A stretch of DNA of 64,000 nt from Symbiodinium sp. CCMP2592 (GCA_905221615.1 CAJNDT010003513.1:654277-718276); one strand, 5' to 3'; positions 56,238 through 62,013 are shown, numbered from the stretch's first letter. Made by a program: numbers and translations. The notes: generated by a model from the letters alone, not told the origin.

Positions 56238-56667
56238 TATATGGGTGTCTGTCAACATTATGATCCCTTTTTGGGTCCCCATTATAATACGGCACCTATT
56301 ATTTAGGGTACCCAAAAAGGGGCCCTTATTTTGACAACAACCCATATACTTAAGCACTATGATGGGAGGCCAAAAGGGGGGTTTAAGATTCTTGGGCTAG
56401 GGATTCCTTCATATGAACCCTATTATGGGAACCCTCATCCCTACTAAACCCCCATAGGCTAAAACCCCTTTTGGCCTCCTATGACACTAACGATATAGTA
56501 GAATGTAGGGTTTCTATATTAGGAATTACTATTATGATTTGGGGAAGTATTCCCCATAACAGTACCTAGGACCCTTTGGGCAACGCTCCACTCCCTTCGA
56601 TGGCCTTGGCCTTGGCCTTCGGGCGCTTCGTGTCGGCCGCAGGGATGCGCGCGGCGGGCCGCTTCAT
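35136..56667 (-). CDS. CobW/COG0523-family P-loop GTPase, 21-exon gene (complete)
   Basis: Family knowledge: COG0523 proteins are G3E GTPases that insert or deliver metal (zinc, cobalt) to client enzymes, normally in the cytosol. Seen here: 21 minus-strand exons whose phases join without a break into 450 codons (449 residues). Motifs in order: basic Lys/Ala-rich N terminus; Walker A GFLGAGKTT (about residues 50-58, split by intron 2); VIVND-MAEVNID; the metal-binding GCVCCTL; EASGVSEP; RLDTCVTVVD; the guanine motif NKTD; YRARRPFHP; LRSKGFLWLANRH; SQAG; PPFGDRRQ; MVFIG; stop TGA. Exons: 56667-56587, 55553-55469, 55186-55110, 54470-54364, 52906-52858, 51850-51749, 51352-51287, 49667-49620, 47493-47437, 44284-44225, 44002-43973, 43235-43184, 41278-41233, 41002-40909, 38081-38024, 37649-37600, 37258-37229, 36827-36774, 36306-36259, 35617-35540, 35213-35136. 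Donors: 10 GC, 5 GA, 5 GT. The family is certain; a few exon edges are inferred from phase and family fit. Confidence 0.92.
35343..35410. mobile_element. Foldback element, family K (half)
   Basis: GTAGAATGTAGGGTTTCTAT to CCCCATAACAGTAC; abuts a family E element in CobW-family intron 20. Confidence 0.6.
35413..35524. mobile_element. Foldback element, family E
   Basis: Fills a third of CobW-family intron 20; its end is 16 bp from the GA donor. Confidence 0.87.
35540..35617 (-). CDS. CobW-family GTPase exon 20 (MVFIG)
   Basis: Encodes DMVFIGKDLKHEKVQQILDS followed by CLLTDE. Acceptor GCAG|GAC; donor GAG|GAG (GA). A family E foldback element ends 16 bp downstream of the donor. Confidence 0.92.
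36259..36306 (-). CDS. CobW-family GTPase exon 19 (GDRRQ)
   Basis: Encodes ATVCKDFHPPFGDRRQ; G-D-R-R-Q before V-F-I-G is conserved. Acceptor CCCAG|GCC; donor CAG|GCCTGC. Confidence 0.9.
36361..36434. mobile_element. Foldback element, family O
   Basis: Same arms, shorter interior; CobW-family intron 18. Confidence 0.8.
36774..36827 (-). CDS. CobW-family GTPase exon 18
   Basis: Eighteen codons ERWLTLQSAAWGGSEAER; Trp-rich like this variable C-terminal stretch of the family. Acceptor AGAG|GAA; donor CGT|GCAACT. Confidence 0.72.
37086..37152. repeat. (GGAT)n(TA)n microsatellite
   Basis: Seven GGAT units then about 17 TA units, between CobW-family exons 17 and 18. Confidence 0.95.
37229..37258 (-). 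CDS. CobW-family GTPase exon 17 (30-nt micro-exon)
   Basis: Ten codons AGNMLTIQFP; together with exon 16 gives the family SQAG-x-x-L motif. Acceptor CAAG|GCC; donor taken as CCA|GCG from phase; a GT seven bases earlier is the alternative. Confidence 0.78.
37600..37649 (-). CDS. CobW-family GTPase exon 16 (FLWLANRH)
   Basis: Encodes FLWLANRHDLMGIFSQ. The acceptor lies inside a telomere-like repeat (CCCTAAACAG|GA). A partial copy of the exon border (CAAGAATCCTGTT) recurs about 65 bp away near 37710. Donor CAG|GCTGAG. Confidence 0.92.
38024..38081 (-). CDS. CobW-family GTPase exon 15 (LRSKG)
   Basis: Encodes ASKKKRLREETFGGLLRSK plus one base. Acceptor CGAG|GCT; donor AAAG|GCGCTC. Intron 14 and this exon share GAG|GCT at both ends. 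Confidence 0.88.
38105..38340 (+). repeat. Interstitial telomere-like repeat
   Basis: Degenerate TTTAGGGGTTTAGGG array beginning about 25 bp upstream of CobW-family exon 15. Confidence 0.85.
39070..40830. other. Repeat-free GC-rich island inside CobW-family intron 14
   Basis: 1.76 kb without any telomere-like or foldback repeat, unlike the rest of the window. Several open frames of 90-144 codons occur on both strands (plus 39385-39657, 39464-39844, 39941-40375; minus 39569-39991). No family recognised. Could be a nested gene, a retro-inserted transcript or unique intron. Confidence 0.4.
40909..41002 (-). CDS. CobW-family GTPase exon 14 (YRARRPFHP)
   Basis: Encodes YRARRPFHPVRFDETFVGKF and an acidic tail. 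Y-R-A-R-R-P-F-H-P is the signature of the CobW C-terminal domain. Acceptor CTAG|GTAC; donor GAG|GCTCGA. Confidence 0.92.
41233..41278 (-). CDS. CobW-family GTPase exon 13
   Basis: Encodes RQTRHEIRFGITSF, equivalent to the family's E-Y-G-I-S-S-F strand. Acceptor GCAG|CG; donor CT|GCAC (GC), phase 2, so the Leu codon is completed by exon 14. Confidence 0.85.
42000..42089. mobile_element. Foldback element, family G
   Basis: Complete copy in CobW-family intron 12. Confidence 0.8.
42710..42790. mobile_element. Foldback element, family L (half)
   Basis: GGGGACCCCTACCCTACAAT to TATATAATGGCTATATTATG; one arm lost. Confidence 0.6.
43184..43235 (-). CDS. CobW-family GTPase exon 12
   Basis: Begins DFQGWKTHGLAEAEND. 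KPE+DFQGW restores the family pattern. Acceptor TAAG|GAT; donor AAGG|GTGACG, phase 1. Confidence 0.8.
43522..43624. mobile_element. Foldback element, family B
   Basis: Complete; the right arm plus CCCAACTGAGTA is repeated at 43694-43721, bracketing a family S remnant. Confidence 0.82.
43629..43693. mobile_element. Repeat element, family S (fragment)
   Basis: TAGGCCCTCCATCTACCCTC to ACCATATACCCC; lies between two copies of a family B arm. Confidence 0.6.
43973..44002 (-). CDS. CobW-family GTPase exon 11 (30-nt micro-exon)
   Basis: Only ten codons, VVDTKLYKPE, a recognised family segment before the C-terminal domain. Acceptor CTCAG|GTG; donor GAG|GAT (GA), with GAT repeated at the start of exon 12. 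Confidence 0.82.
44225..44284 (-). CDS. CobW-family GTPase exon 10
   Basis: Twenty codons beginning ALRLNLKKKLPEHSEL. Weakly conserved linker; supported by open frame, matching phase, order in the gene and AG|G acceptor. Donor GGA|GTCGGA. Confidence 0.75.
44376..44420. repeat. (GT)n(G)n microsatellite
   Basis: Twelve GT units followed by a G tract; a TA/GA microsatellite follows at 44465-44496. Confidence 0.95.
44550..44635. mobile_element. Repeat element, family R
   Basis: CCTTTAAAGCTTCTGAAAAT to CCCAAAAGCCTACCTAG; three copies in the window, arms only partly inverted. Confidence 0.65.
44731..44952. mobile_element. Foldback element, family C split by a family D insertion
   Basis: Family C arms at both ends (GGGTGGTTGTCAAAATC / GACAACCACCC) enclose a complete family D element at 44749-44860. 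Confidence 0.85.
44749..44860. mobile_element. Foldback element, family D (inserted in family C)
   Basis: Intact, so it inserted after the family C element was in place. Confidence 0.85.
45042..45128. mobile_element. Repeat element, family R
   Basis: GGCTTTTGAAGCCTTTGAAA to CAAAGCCCTACCTAGC. Confidence 0.68.
45209..45320. mobile_element. Foldback element, family E
   Basis: Complete; flanked on both sides by TTAA. Confidence 0.87.
45801..45922. mobile_element. Foldback element, family B with telomere-like insert
   Basis: Interior holds TTTAGGGTTTAGGGTTTAGG in place of the usual single TTTAGGG. Confidence 0.8.
46193..46305. mobile_element. Foldback-like element, family M2
   Basis: Inverted copy of 5166, with both ends AGTTGGAAACC / GGTTTCCAACTTTTGG. 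Confidence 0.68.
46332..46510. mobile_element. Foldback element, family A with duplicated right end
   Basis: Full element, then an extra copy of its last ~40 bp (GATTCCTTAATTAAGGGATT onward). Confidence 0.8.
47437..47493 (-). CDS. CobW-family GTPase exon 9 (NKTD)
   Basis: Nineteen codons with YANVVVLNKTDLVSKS; NKTD is the G4 base-recognition motif. The acceptor CGTAG|T is one of the few not followed by G; an in-frame TAG just before it forces this boundary. Donor CAG|GACTGC (GA). Confidence 0.9.
47619..47724. mobile_element. Foldback element, family B
   Basis: Complete copy in CobW-family intron 8. Confidence 0.85.
47826..47925. mobile_element. Foldback element, family M
   Basis: Inverted relative to 753; otherwise nearly the same. 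Confidence 0.8.
47983..48078. mobile_element. Foldback element, family G
   Basis: Complete copy; interior GACTACTTTGGGGCC resembles family H. Confidence 0.8.
48136..48330. mobile_element. Foldback element, family B split by a family F insertion
   Basis: Left half 48136-48177, F element 48178-48281, right half 48282-48330; GTCCTT|...|AGACTAAGGATCC reads on across the gap. Confidence 0.85.
48178..48281. mobile_element. Foldback element, family F (inserted in family B)
   Basis: Complete; interrupts a family B element and so is younger. Confidence 0.85.
48655..48719. mobile_element. Foldback element, family A (right half only)
   Basis: Keeps the GGATCCCTAATATG interior and the right arm; left arm missing. 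Confidence 0.7.
48824..48936. mobile_element. Foldback element, family E
   Basis: Complete; 23 bp from a family A element, flanked by ACGC/AACGC. Confidence 0.87.
48959..49065. mobile_element. Foldback element, family A
   Basis: Arms intact; interior is reverse-complemented relative to the copy at 231, i.e. opposite insertion. Confidence 0.85.
49164..49268. mobile_element. Foldback element, family C
   Basis: Complete copy in CobW-family intron 8. Confidence 0.83.
49620..49667 (-). CDS. CobW-family GTPase exon 8
   Basis: Sixteen codons, GPKNESFPQLLAEQIE; LL-x-E/D-QIE precedes the guanine-binding strand in the family. Acceptor ACAG|GGT; donor GAG|GCAGAT. Confidence 0.87.
50065..50174. mobile_element. 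Foldback element, family D
   Basis: Complete copy in CobW-family intron 7. Confidence 0.83.
50465..50583. mobile_element. Foldback element, family I
   Basis: Complete; its right arm is repeated at 50647-50681. Confidence 0.8.
50759..50863. mobile_element. Foldback element, family B
   Basis: Complete; followed within 15 bp by a family M element. Confidence 0.85.
50876..50973. mobile_element. Foldback element, family M
   Basis: Complete, right after a family B element. Confidence 0.8.
51287..51352 (-). CDS. CobW-family GTPase exon 7
   Basis: Encodes VARLDTCVTVVDCGDFFANL then EG; R-L-D-x-x-V-T-V-V-D is strongly conserved in COG0523 proteins. Acceptor GCCAG|GTA; donor GGG|GTC. Confidence 0.9.
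51749..51850 (-). CDS. CobW-family GTPase exon 6 (EASGVSEP)
   Basis: Thirty-four codons: DYMIIEASGVSEPSQIARIF and an acidic loop ending GLNE. EASG-x-S-E-P is a hallmark of the family. Acceptor CTGCAG|GAC; donor GAG|GTCGGG, phase 0. Confidence 0.92.
52006..52099. mobile_element. Foldback element, family H
   Basis: Complete, interior GGATTCTATATATGAACC. Confidence 0.83.
52133..52223. mobile_element. Repeat element, family R
   Basis: GGGGCTTTTAAAGCCTTTGA to CAAAGCCCTACCTACCC; directly followed by a family H element. Confidence 0.68.
52223..52303. mobile_element. Foldback element, family H (right arm lost)
   Basis: Inverted relative to 52006 and truncated after CCCAAAAAGG. Confidence 0.7.
52858..52906 (-). 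CDS. CobW-family GTPase exon 5
   Basis: Sixteen codons reading DDLAHQILGLARGGSF, joining CCTLK in exon 4 to DYMIIE in exon 6 exactly as the family requires. Acceptor CCCAG|G; donor TTC|GAC (GA type), again with GAC at the start of the next exon. Confidence 0.88.
52996..53106. mobile_element. Foldback element, family D
   Basis: Practically identical to the copy at 53846, including the rare AGGCATAAAAAGGATGCC variant: recent duplicate. Confidence 0.85.
53178..53271. mobile_element. Foldback element, family H
   Basis: Complete, same orientation as 52223. Confidence 0.82.
53274..53315. mobile_element. Foldback element, family G (fragment)
   Basis: Left arm only, abutting a family H element. 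Confidence 0.5.
53846..53956. mobile_element. Foldback element, family D
   Basis: Same sub-type as 52996 and the cut copy at 63974. Confidence 0.85.
54231..54326. mobile_element. Foldback element, family A (diverged)
   Basis: Arms ACCCAAACCTTCCAAAATCC / GATATCCGAAGGTCTGGGT; older copy. Confidence 0.65.
54364..54470 (-). CDS. CobW-family GTPase exon 4 (CxCC metal motif)
   Basis: Encodes DMAEVNIDKALIDQ, a variable link, then VVAMQNGCVCCTL, the cysteine motif that binds the metal in this family. Acceptor CCAAG|GAC; donor AAA|GTGCCC, phase 2. Confidence 0.92.
54521..54585. repeat. (AAT)n microsatellite
   Basis: TAATAATAACAATAATAATA; followed by a ~35-bp repeat (CACCCATAATC..CAATATGTATT) at 54595-54720. 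Confidence 0.9.
55110..55186 (-). CDS. CobW-family GTPase exon 3 (KTTLLKHILE)
   Basis: Completes the P-loop (GKTTLLKHILE) and runs to CAVIVN. Acceptor CGAG|GC. Donor GA: the intron starts GAC, and the same three bases start exon 4, so the exact cut could shift by up to three bases. Confidence 0.9.
55469..55553 (-). CDS. CobW-family GTPase exon 2 (first half of Walker A)
   Basis: Gln/Glu/Arg-rich linker, then PLPVSTLCGFLGAG. The Walker A glycine codon is split: the exon ends GCTG|GC and the next begins GCAAAACG. Donor GC. Acceptor taken as CCCAG|GCG; an upstream CAG at 55569-55571 is an alternative that would add five residues. Confidence 0.88.
55969..55995. repeat. (TA)n microsatellite
   Basis: Thirteen TA units; similar at 56203-56242 and 57780-57807. 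Confidence 0.9.
56241..56345. mobile_element. Foldback element, family C
   Basis: Complete copy directly after a TA microsatellite. Confidence 0.82.
56359..56486. mobile_element. Foldback element, family J
   Basis: Near-identical second copy. Confidence 0.82.
56497..56581. mobile_element. Foldback element, family K (half) at the CobW-family intron 1 donor
   Basis: The end GACCCTTTGGGC reaches five bases from the donor of exon 1. Confidence 0.65.
56587..56667 (-). CDS. CobW-family GTPase exon 1 (start codon)
   Basis: Begins MKRPAARIPA and continues into a Lys/Ala/Pro-rich stretch, 27 codons. It is the first ATG in frame ahead of the GTPase core, and no in-frame exon was found upstream. Donor GGA|GCG, phase 0. 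A family K half-element starts within a few bases of the donor. Confidence 0.75.
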
Positions 56668-56690
56668 TGCGACGTGCGGAGACGACAGGG

Positions 56691-56888
56691 AGAGTCGGGG
56701 GACTTAGTAACTAGGGTTATAAGCAAAGGTATAGATCTTCAGCCCTGGGTTAGTACTTGGAGGGTCGGGGGACTTAGTAAGTAGGCAGTAAGTAGACTTA
56801 TAAGTACCCTAAAGGGGACCCTAATTGGGGTTATGGTACTTTTAAGTCCCTAATTAACCGGTTACTAAGTCCCGCGACCCTCCAAGTA
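56691..56888. mobile_element. Foldback element, family I (compound) upstream of the CobW-family start
   Basis: Left arm present twice (GTCGGGGGACTTAGTAA at 56694 and 56764). Lies about 25 bp upstream of the ATG, so it occupies the probable promoter/5' leader. Confidence 0.75.
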
Positions 56889-57229
56889 CAGGGGGGTCTC
56901 GGGTTTGGGGTTCCTTAGGAGTTCCTTTGAAGGTTAGGGTTTATAGGGGTTTAGGGCTTAGGGTTCAGGGTGTCTATAGGGCTTCGGGTTTAGGGTTCAA
57001 GGCTTAAGGGTCATGGTTTAGGGTTTTTTTTTTTTTTAAGGGTTTAGGGTTTAGGGTTTAGGGTTCAGGGTTTAGGGCTATAGGATGCTGTAGGGCTTTG
57101 TATGCTACAAAGTGCGAACGGAGGTGCTACGGGGGTCTTAAAAGCTGGGATCTTATCGGGTCTAGGGTGGAAGTCCTTGTGGGCAGAAGGATTTTTGCGG
57201 ATTCAGTCGGGCTTTGGCCAAACTTCACA

Positions 57230-57294
57230 TCATCCATTAACGGCGTGCCTCCTTGCTGCTTCATAAGATTTTCTGGCTAGTCCGTAGACCACCT
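57230..57294 (-). CDS. Gene B terminal exon (unrecognised protein)
   Basis: Reads VVYGLARKSYEAARRHAVNG then TGA. Acceptor GCAG|AG, phase 1, which fits the GA donor of the exon at 58291-58183. The stop lies 563 bp upstream of the CobW-family start codon, on the same strand. Confidence 0.6.
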
Positions 57295-57776
57295 CTGCAT
57301 CTCGTATGAAGGCCCCTACCCGAAACCCCAAGCCTAAATCCGAGAGTTCAGATCTGTAAACCCGAGGACAGCAACTATTGTTCGGAGCTTCGGGTGTCGT
57401 ACTCACCCCTTTAACCCCAAAGCTAAAACCCCAACCCTACATACAGCCTGCTGTAGGGACCACAATCTGCAGAATGCAGAATAGGGCTTGCCCGGCATAT
57501 CATCATAGATAATACAGGGACAGTACCGGGATACCACTATACTAGTTCTCCCGTCCCTATACTGTCCAAGTACCCACATGGTAGGCTTTCAGATTCAAGC
57601 CCCCGAAGCCACCCTGTCATATGGACCTAGAGAACTGAACGTCTGAGAGTCGCATAGCCAAGTCCAAAACAGAGTTTAGCCCGTAGACAGTCGTAGGCTG
57701 AAGGACTGCGCCCAAAGCCCATGTCTGCATAACTTCTCCACCCTAGTTAGTACCTGAATCCCTGAAAACCACAATG

Positions 57777-57807
<31 letters not shown>

Positions 57808-58182
57808 TATAGGTATTAAGTAAAAATATACCCTACACCCTAATCCTGAAACCTTATGCCCTGAACCCCATGATCCCAGAGACCTGCAACTCTACATCCC
57901 GAAGCCAGAACCCTCAGATCCTGAAGCCCCGAAGAGTTGTGGGTATAGGGGTTCGGCGGTTGAGGTTTCAGGAGTTGAACGTTCAGGCCGTTCAGGGGCT
58001 AGGGCTTATGGGCTATAGGGTCTAAGATCAAGACTACAAGCAAGACTCCCAACTTCCAAGTCTCCTGGAAATCAGACGATCTTGAACCCCAAGACCCCAA
58101 CAACAACACCGAAGACGTAAACTCTGAAGACACCCGATGCTCCAAAGAATCACTAAAAAACTGTGAAAAGTCCGAGGGATTC

Positions 58183-58291
58183 CCAAGTCATAGCCGACCT
58201 CCGTGTCGATGCTTAACCTCCGCCGCTCGTTGGCGCGGAGGATCTGCGAGACCTTTGCTTGTTTGCTTCTGTTTGCCCAGGCTTCTGGGGC
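58183..58291 (-). CDS. Gene B internal exon (unrecognised, charged helix)
   Basis: Begins APEAWANRSKQAKVSQILRA and continues NERRRLSIDTEVGYDL: charged, helix-like, clearly protein-like. Acceptor TAAG|GCC sits next to a family A foldback element; donor TTGG|GAATCC. No family recognised. Confidence 0.6.
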
Positions 58292-58295
58292 CTTA

Positions 58296-58410
58296 CCCAG
58301 ACCTTCCAAAATCCCTTAATTAAGGAATATACCCTAAATTATAATAGGATCCCTAATATGATTTAAGGTCTATCCCTTAATTCTATTAAGGGATTTTGGA
58401 AGGTCTGGGT
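58296..58410. mobile_element. Foldback element, family A
   Basis: Complete copy adjoining the acceptor of a gene B exon (58291). Confidence 0.85.
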
Positions 58411-58509
58411 ACATGATTACGAAGGTCTTAAAGGCTTCAGCAGAGTACTGTCAGCATGCAAGGCCTTTGGGCTCCCAAACCGAAGTACCGCAGGGACCTC
58501 AATATGGTA

Positions 58510-58620
58510 CTAGGATGCCCAGTAACCTAGGAATAAAAAGGCCTCTCTTTTTGGTATTGGGTAACTTTAAAAGGAACCTAGGACTACAAAGAGGGAATAA
58601 GGGTACTACTGGGCATCCTG
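58510..58620. mobile_element. Foldback element, family E
   Basis: Complete; flanked on both sides by GGTA. Confidence 0.87.
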
Positions 58621-58841
58621 GTAAATATGGTCGTCAGGGCATCGTTTAGGGTTTTAGGGCTTTAGGGGGGTGAGGGATCAAAAAAAAATTAAATAAGGAT
58701 CAAGAAAAAATTAAATGGAAAGATCAAAAAAAACTAAAATAAGGATCAAAAAAAAATAAATCAATCAAAATACAGCAATTCCTGGGGCAGAGGCATCAAA
58801 AAAAAATTAAATAAGGATCAAAAAAAATTAAATCACTTAAA

Positions 58842-59602
58842 ATACAGCAATTCCTAAATTTTTCCAAGGGAAAACACTGTTTTCCTAGGGATTTTCTTCT
58901 GTTTCCCTAGGATCTGTTTGGTTTTTCCCCTGGAAAACACGATATTCCTGCGGATTCTGTGGTATTTCCCTAAGTTTTCCTTGATTTTCGTAGGAAAAAA
59001 CTTGTTTCCTATTACCTATGGCGTTCGTGTCATTTCTTGAGGTTTTCAGAAGGACAACATATGGTTGTTCCGCGGGAAAATCAAATTTTCCTTACAATTT
59101 CACATTTAGGACGGATTTCCTGTTGTAGCTGTTTCTGGTATTCCGCTTCATCATCTATCTTAAACACGCCCCTCATTTGGCGATTCTGGTTCAGCATGTA
59201 TCTACAAGGGCGGAGACGCCCTCATTTGCTGGGTTTCAAAAAAAGGCATATGCTTCAAAGCAACCCTGCACGGCTTAAAACAGCGGCGGGGTTGGGGGGG
59301 GGGCGCAAGCCCCCCCCATTTGCAGAGACAACGTTCACATGATGGGCTTCGAGAACACTCTTTGAATCAAGCTTGCACGTCTCGAAAAGCGCGGCGGCGG
59401 GTGTTTTGTTCTTCCGTGCCTGTTCGTGTCTCTTCTTCCGTTAGCATTCTAACCTAATATATATATAACATAGTAAACCAGAAGAACGACATAAGATGGT
59501 TCGACAACACAAAAATGGTGTGACATTTTCTGACATAACAGAACCTTGCTTCTTATAGCATATAATAGCATACTAAAAATACAACAATACAATATAACAG
59601 AA
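58842..59602. repeat. Direct repeat unit 1 of the 3-kb compound element
   Basis: Starts TACAGCAATTCCTAAATTTT. Its last 441 bp (59162-59602) match 60881-61319 almost base for base. Contains GGGAAAACACGATATTCC-type AT/GAAAA motifs and a GC tract. Confidence 0.85.
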
Positions 59603-59849
59603 GATGACATAGAACAAAACAACATCTTAGTTCATAGCGTAGTACGTTGTAACATAGTACAATACAGTGTGTATATTTACAACATAATCTGTAGTATATT
59701 TTACAACATTAGGTTACATTATGTTATATTATGTTACGGTATATTACGATATTATGGTAAATTCGATTGGACTATGTAGTATCCTGTTGCGTGTATCTTT
59801 GTTTCTGTGATTCTTTCATATTCTTCCTCTTTCGTCTTTTCCAACTTTG

Positions 59850-60090
59850 CTTTTTTATTCTGGACTTCTTTCTTTCTTTCGCTCGTTCATTTCTTTTCTT
59901 TCTTTCTGTTGTTCTTTCTTTGTTCATCTCATACTCCCTTCCTTTCTTTCTTGCTTTCTTTCTGGTTTGATTTATTTCGTTCTTTCTTTGGTTCGTTCTT
60001 TCTTTAGTTCTTTCTTTCGTTTTTGCTTTCGTTCTTTCGTTCTCTCTCTCGTTCTATCTTTCTTTCTTTCTGTTTTCCTTTCTTTCGTCC
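59850..60090. repeat. TTTC-rich low-complexity tract
   Basis: CTTTCTTTCGTTCTTTCTTT-type sequence; similar tracts at 60230-60330 and 61330-61555. Open frames through it (Phe/Ser/Leu only) are not genes. Confidence 0.9.
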
Positions 60091-60331
60091 TCTTTAGATA
60101 CAGCAATTTTTGCATTTTTCCCAGGGGAAACACTGTTTTCATACGGATTCGTTTTCATTTCCTGAGGATTTGCTTGGTTTTTGCTCGGGAAAACACGATT
60201 TTCCCACGGATTCCGTGGTATTTCCTTAAGTTTCTTTCCTTAGTTCTTGCTTTCGTTCTTCCTCTTGTTTTTGCTTTCGTTCTTTCGTTCTCGTTCTTTC
60301 TTTCTTTGTGTCTTTCTTTCTTGCTTTTTAG

Positions 60332-61319
60332 ATACAGCAATTCTTGAATTTTTCCAAGGGAAAACACTGTTTTCCTAGGGATTTTCTTTCGTGTCCTAAG
60401 GATTTGCTTGGTTTTTCCTAGGGAAAACACGACTTTCCTACGGATTCCGTGGTATTTCTCTAAGTTTTCCTTAGTTTTTCCTAGGAAAAAGCCTATTTTC
60501 CTATTACCTACGGCGTTCGTGTCATTTCTTCAGGTTTTCCGAACGAAAACATACGTTACCTAGCTTATTCCTCGGGAAAATCAAATTTTCCTTACAATTT
60601 CGCATTTAGGACGGATTTCGTGGTGTAGTTGTTGCTAGTGTTGTTGTTGTTGCTGTTGGCGTTGTGGTTGTAGGTGTAGTATGTTGTAGTTTTAGTTGTA
60701 GTTGTAAGGATAAAAAACCCGAGGGTCAAACAAAAATCAAATACGGATCAAAAAATGAAATACGGCAATTGCAGCCATTCAGCGTGCTTGTTCTGTCTTT
60801 CTTACTGTGTTGTTCTTATTCCCTTGTGTTCTTTTGGGTTTGCGTTCTTTATTTCGTTCGATCATGACTTGTCTGTCTTTAAACACGCCCCTCATTTGGC
60901 GATTCTGGTTCAGCACGTATCTACAAGGGCGGAGACGCCCTCATTTGCTGGGTTTCAAAAAAAGGCATATGCTTCAAAGCAACCCTGCACGGCTTAAAAC
61001 AGCGGGGGGGTTGGGTGGGGCGCAGCCCCCCCCCATTTGCAGAGACAACGTTCACATGATGGGCTTCGAAAACACTCTTTGAATCAAGCTTGCACGTCTC
61101 GAAAAGCGCGGCGGCGGGTGTTTTGTTTTTCCGTGCCTGTTCGTGTCTCTTCTTCCGTTAGCATTCTAACCGAATATATATATAACATAGTAAACCAGAA
61201 GAACGACATAAGATGGTTCGACAACACAAAAATGGTGTGACATTTTCTGACATAACAGAACCTTGCTTCTGATAGCATATAATAGCATACTAAAAATACA
61301 ACAATACAATATAACAGAA
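60332..61319. repeat. Direct repeat unit 2 of the 3-kb compound element
   Basis: Same as unit 1 but with about 260 bp extra (60622-60880: a TTG-rich stretch and a plus-strand copy of the ATCAAA units). Confidence 0.85.
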
Positions 61320-61649
61320 TTATTTCTCTATTTCTTGCATGGCTTTCTTTCTTTCTTTCTTTATTTCTTTCTTTCTTTCTTTTGTTCTTTCTTTCTTTCT
61401 GTCATTGTTTCTTTATTTCGTTATTTCGTTCTTTCTTTCGTTATTTCTTTCTTCCTTGCTTTCTTTCTTCCTTTATTTCTTTCTTTCGTTCTTTCTTTCT
61501 TTCCTTCTCTCTCTCTCTCTCTGTCTTTCTTTCCTTCCTTTTTCCCCTTCCTTTCGCGGATACCCGTTTAATTTTTTTTGATCCTTATTTAATTTTTTTT
61601 GATCCTTATTTAATTTTTTTTGATCCTTATTTATTTTTTTTTTAACCCC

Positions 61650-61930
61650 TATCCCGCTTTAGGGTGTTGGGGCTTAGGTTTCAGCGTTGAAGATTTGCTC
61701 CGCTGATATGCTGGTGTTCTTGGGGATTGCCAAAACTCCCCAACGGTTCCGACACAGAAATTTCGTATCGCACCGTCCACATCGGAAGCCCATAAGGCCT
61801 TTGCTCTTGCGGCCAGCAAAACGCCGGCGTCCAATCCATACTGCGTCTCGCGCCACCAACCTTCTAGACCCCTGCATGGGGGTTGGGCCTCTTCTTTCGT
61901 CGCCTTGCCGCCTCCTCCGGGTGGCATGCA
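61650..61930 (-). other. Open GC-rich stretch with a local direct repeat of a gene B exon border
   Basis: About 40 bp around 61759-61798, including GTGCGATACGAAATT, repeats the 5' part of the exon at 62184 (62145-62186), 386 bp away. All three minus-strand frames are open for 80 or more codons, so I cannot choose one. It may be a duplicated exon or a decayed copy. Confidence 0.35.
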
Positions 61931-62013
61931 GGTTTCTGCGCATCGTGGCTCTCAGCCCCTGCCGTAAGCCTTCGCAATTGGGACGCTGTGGTCCTCGAGG
62001 ATATCTGATCTGA

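Larger units (their letters stand above)
58676..61645. mobile_element. Compound foldback-like element (~3 kb) in a gene B intron
   Basis: Left end has tandem GGATCAAAAAAAATTAAATA-type units (58676-58835); right end has the reverse complement (61565-61645). Inside are two long direct copies (58842-59602 and 60332-61319), a partial third (60097-60235) and TTTC-rich tracts. Long inverted ends made of short tandem units resemble Drosophila FB elements. No transposase seen. Confidence 0.6.

Noticed and set aside
59767-60347. Phe/Ser/Leu-rich frames that look like membrane proteins (also 61263-61645)
   Set aside because: Translation of TTTC tracts; no varied sequence and several frames open together.
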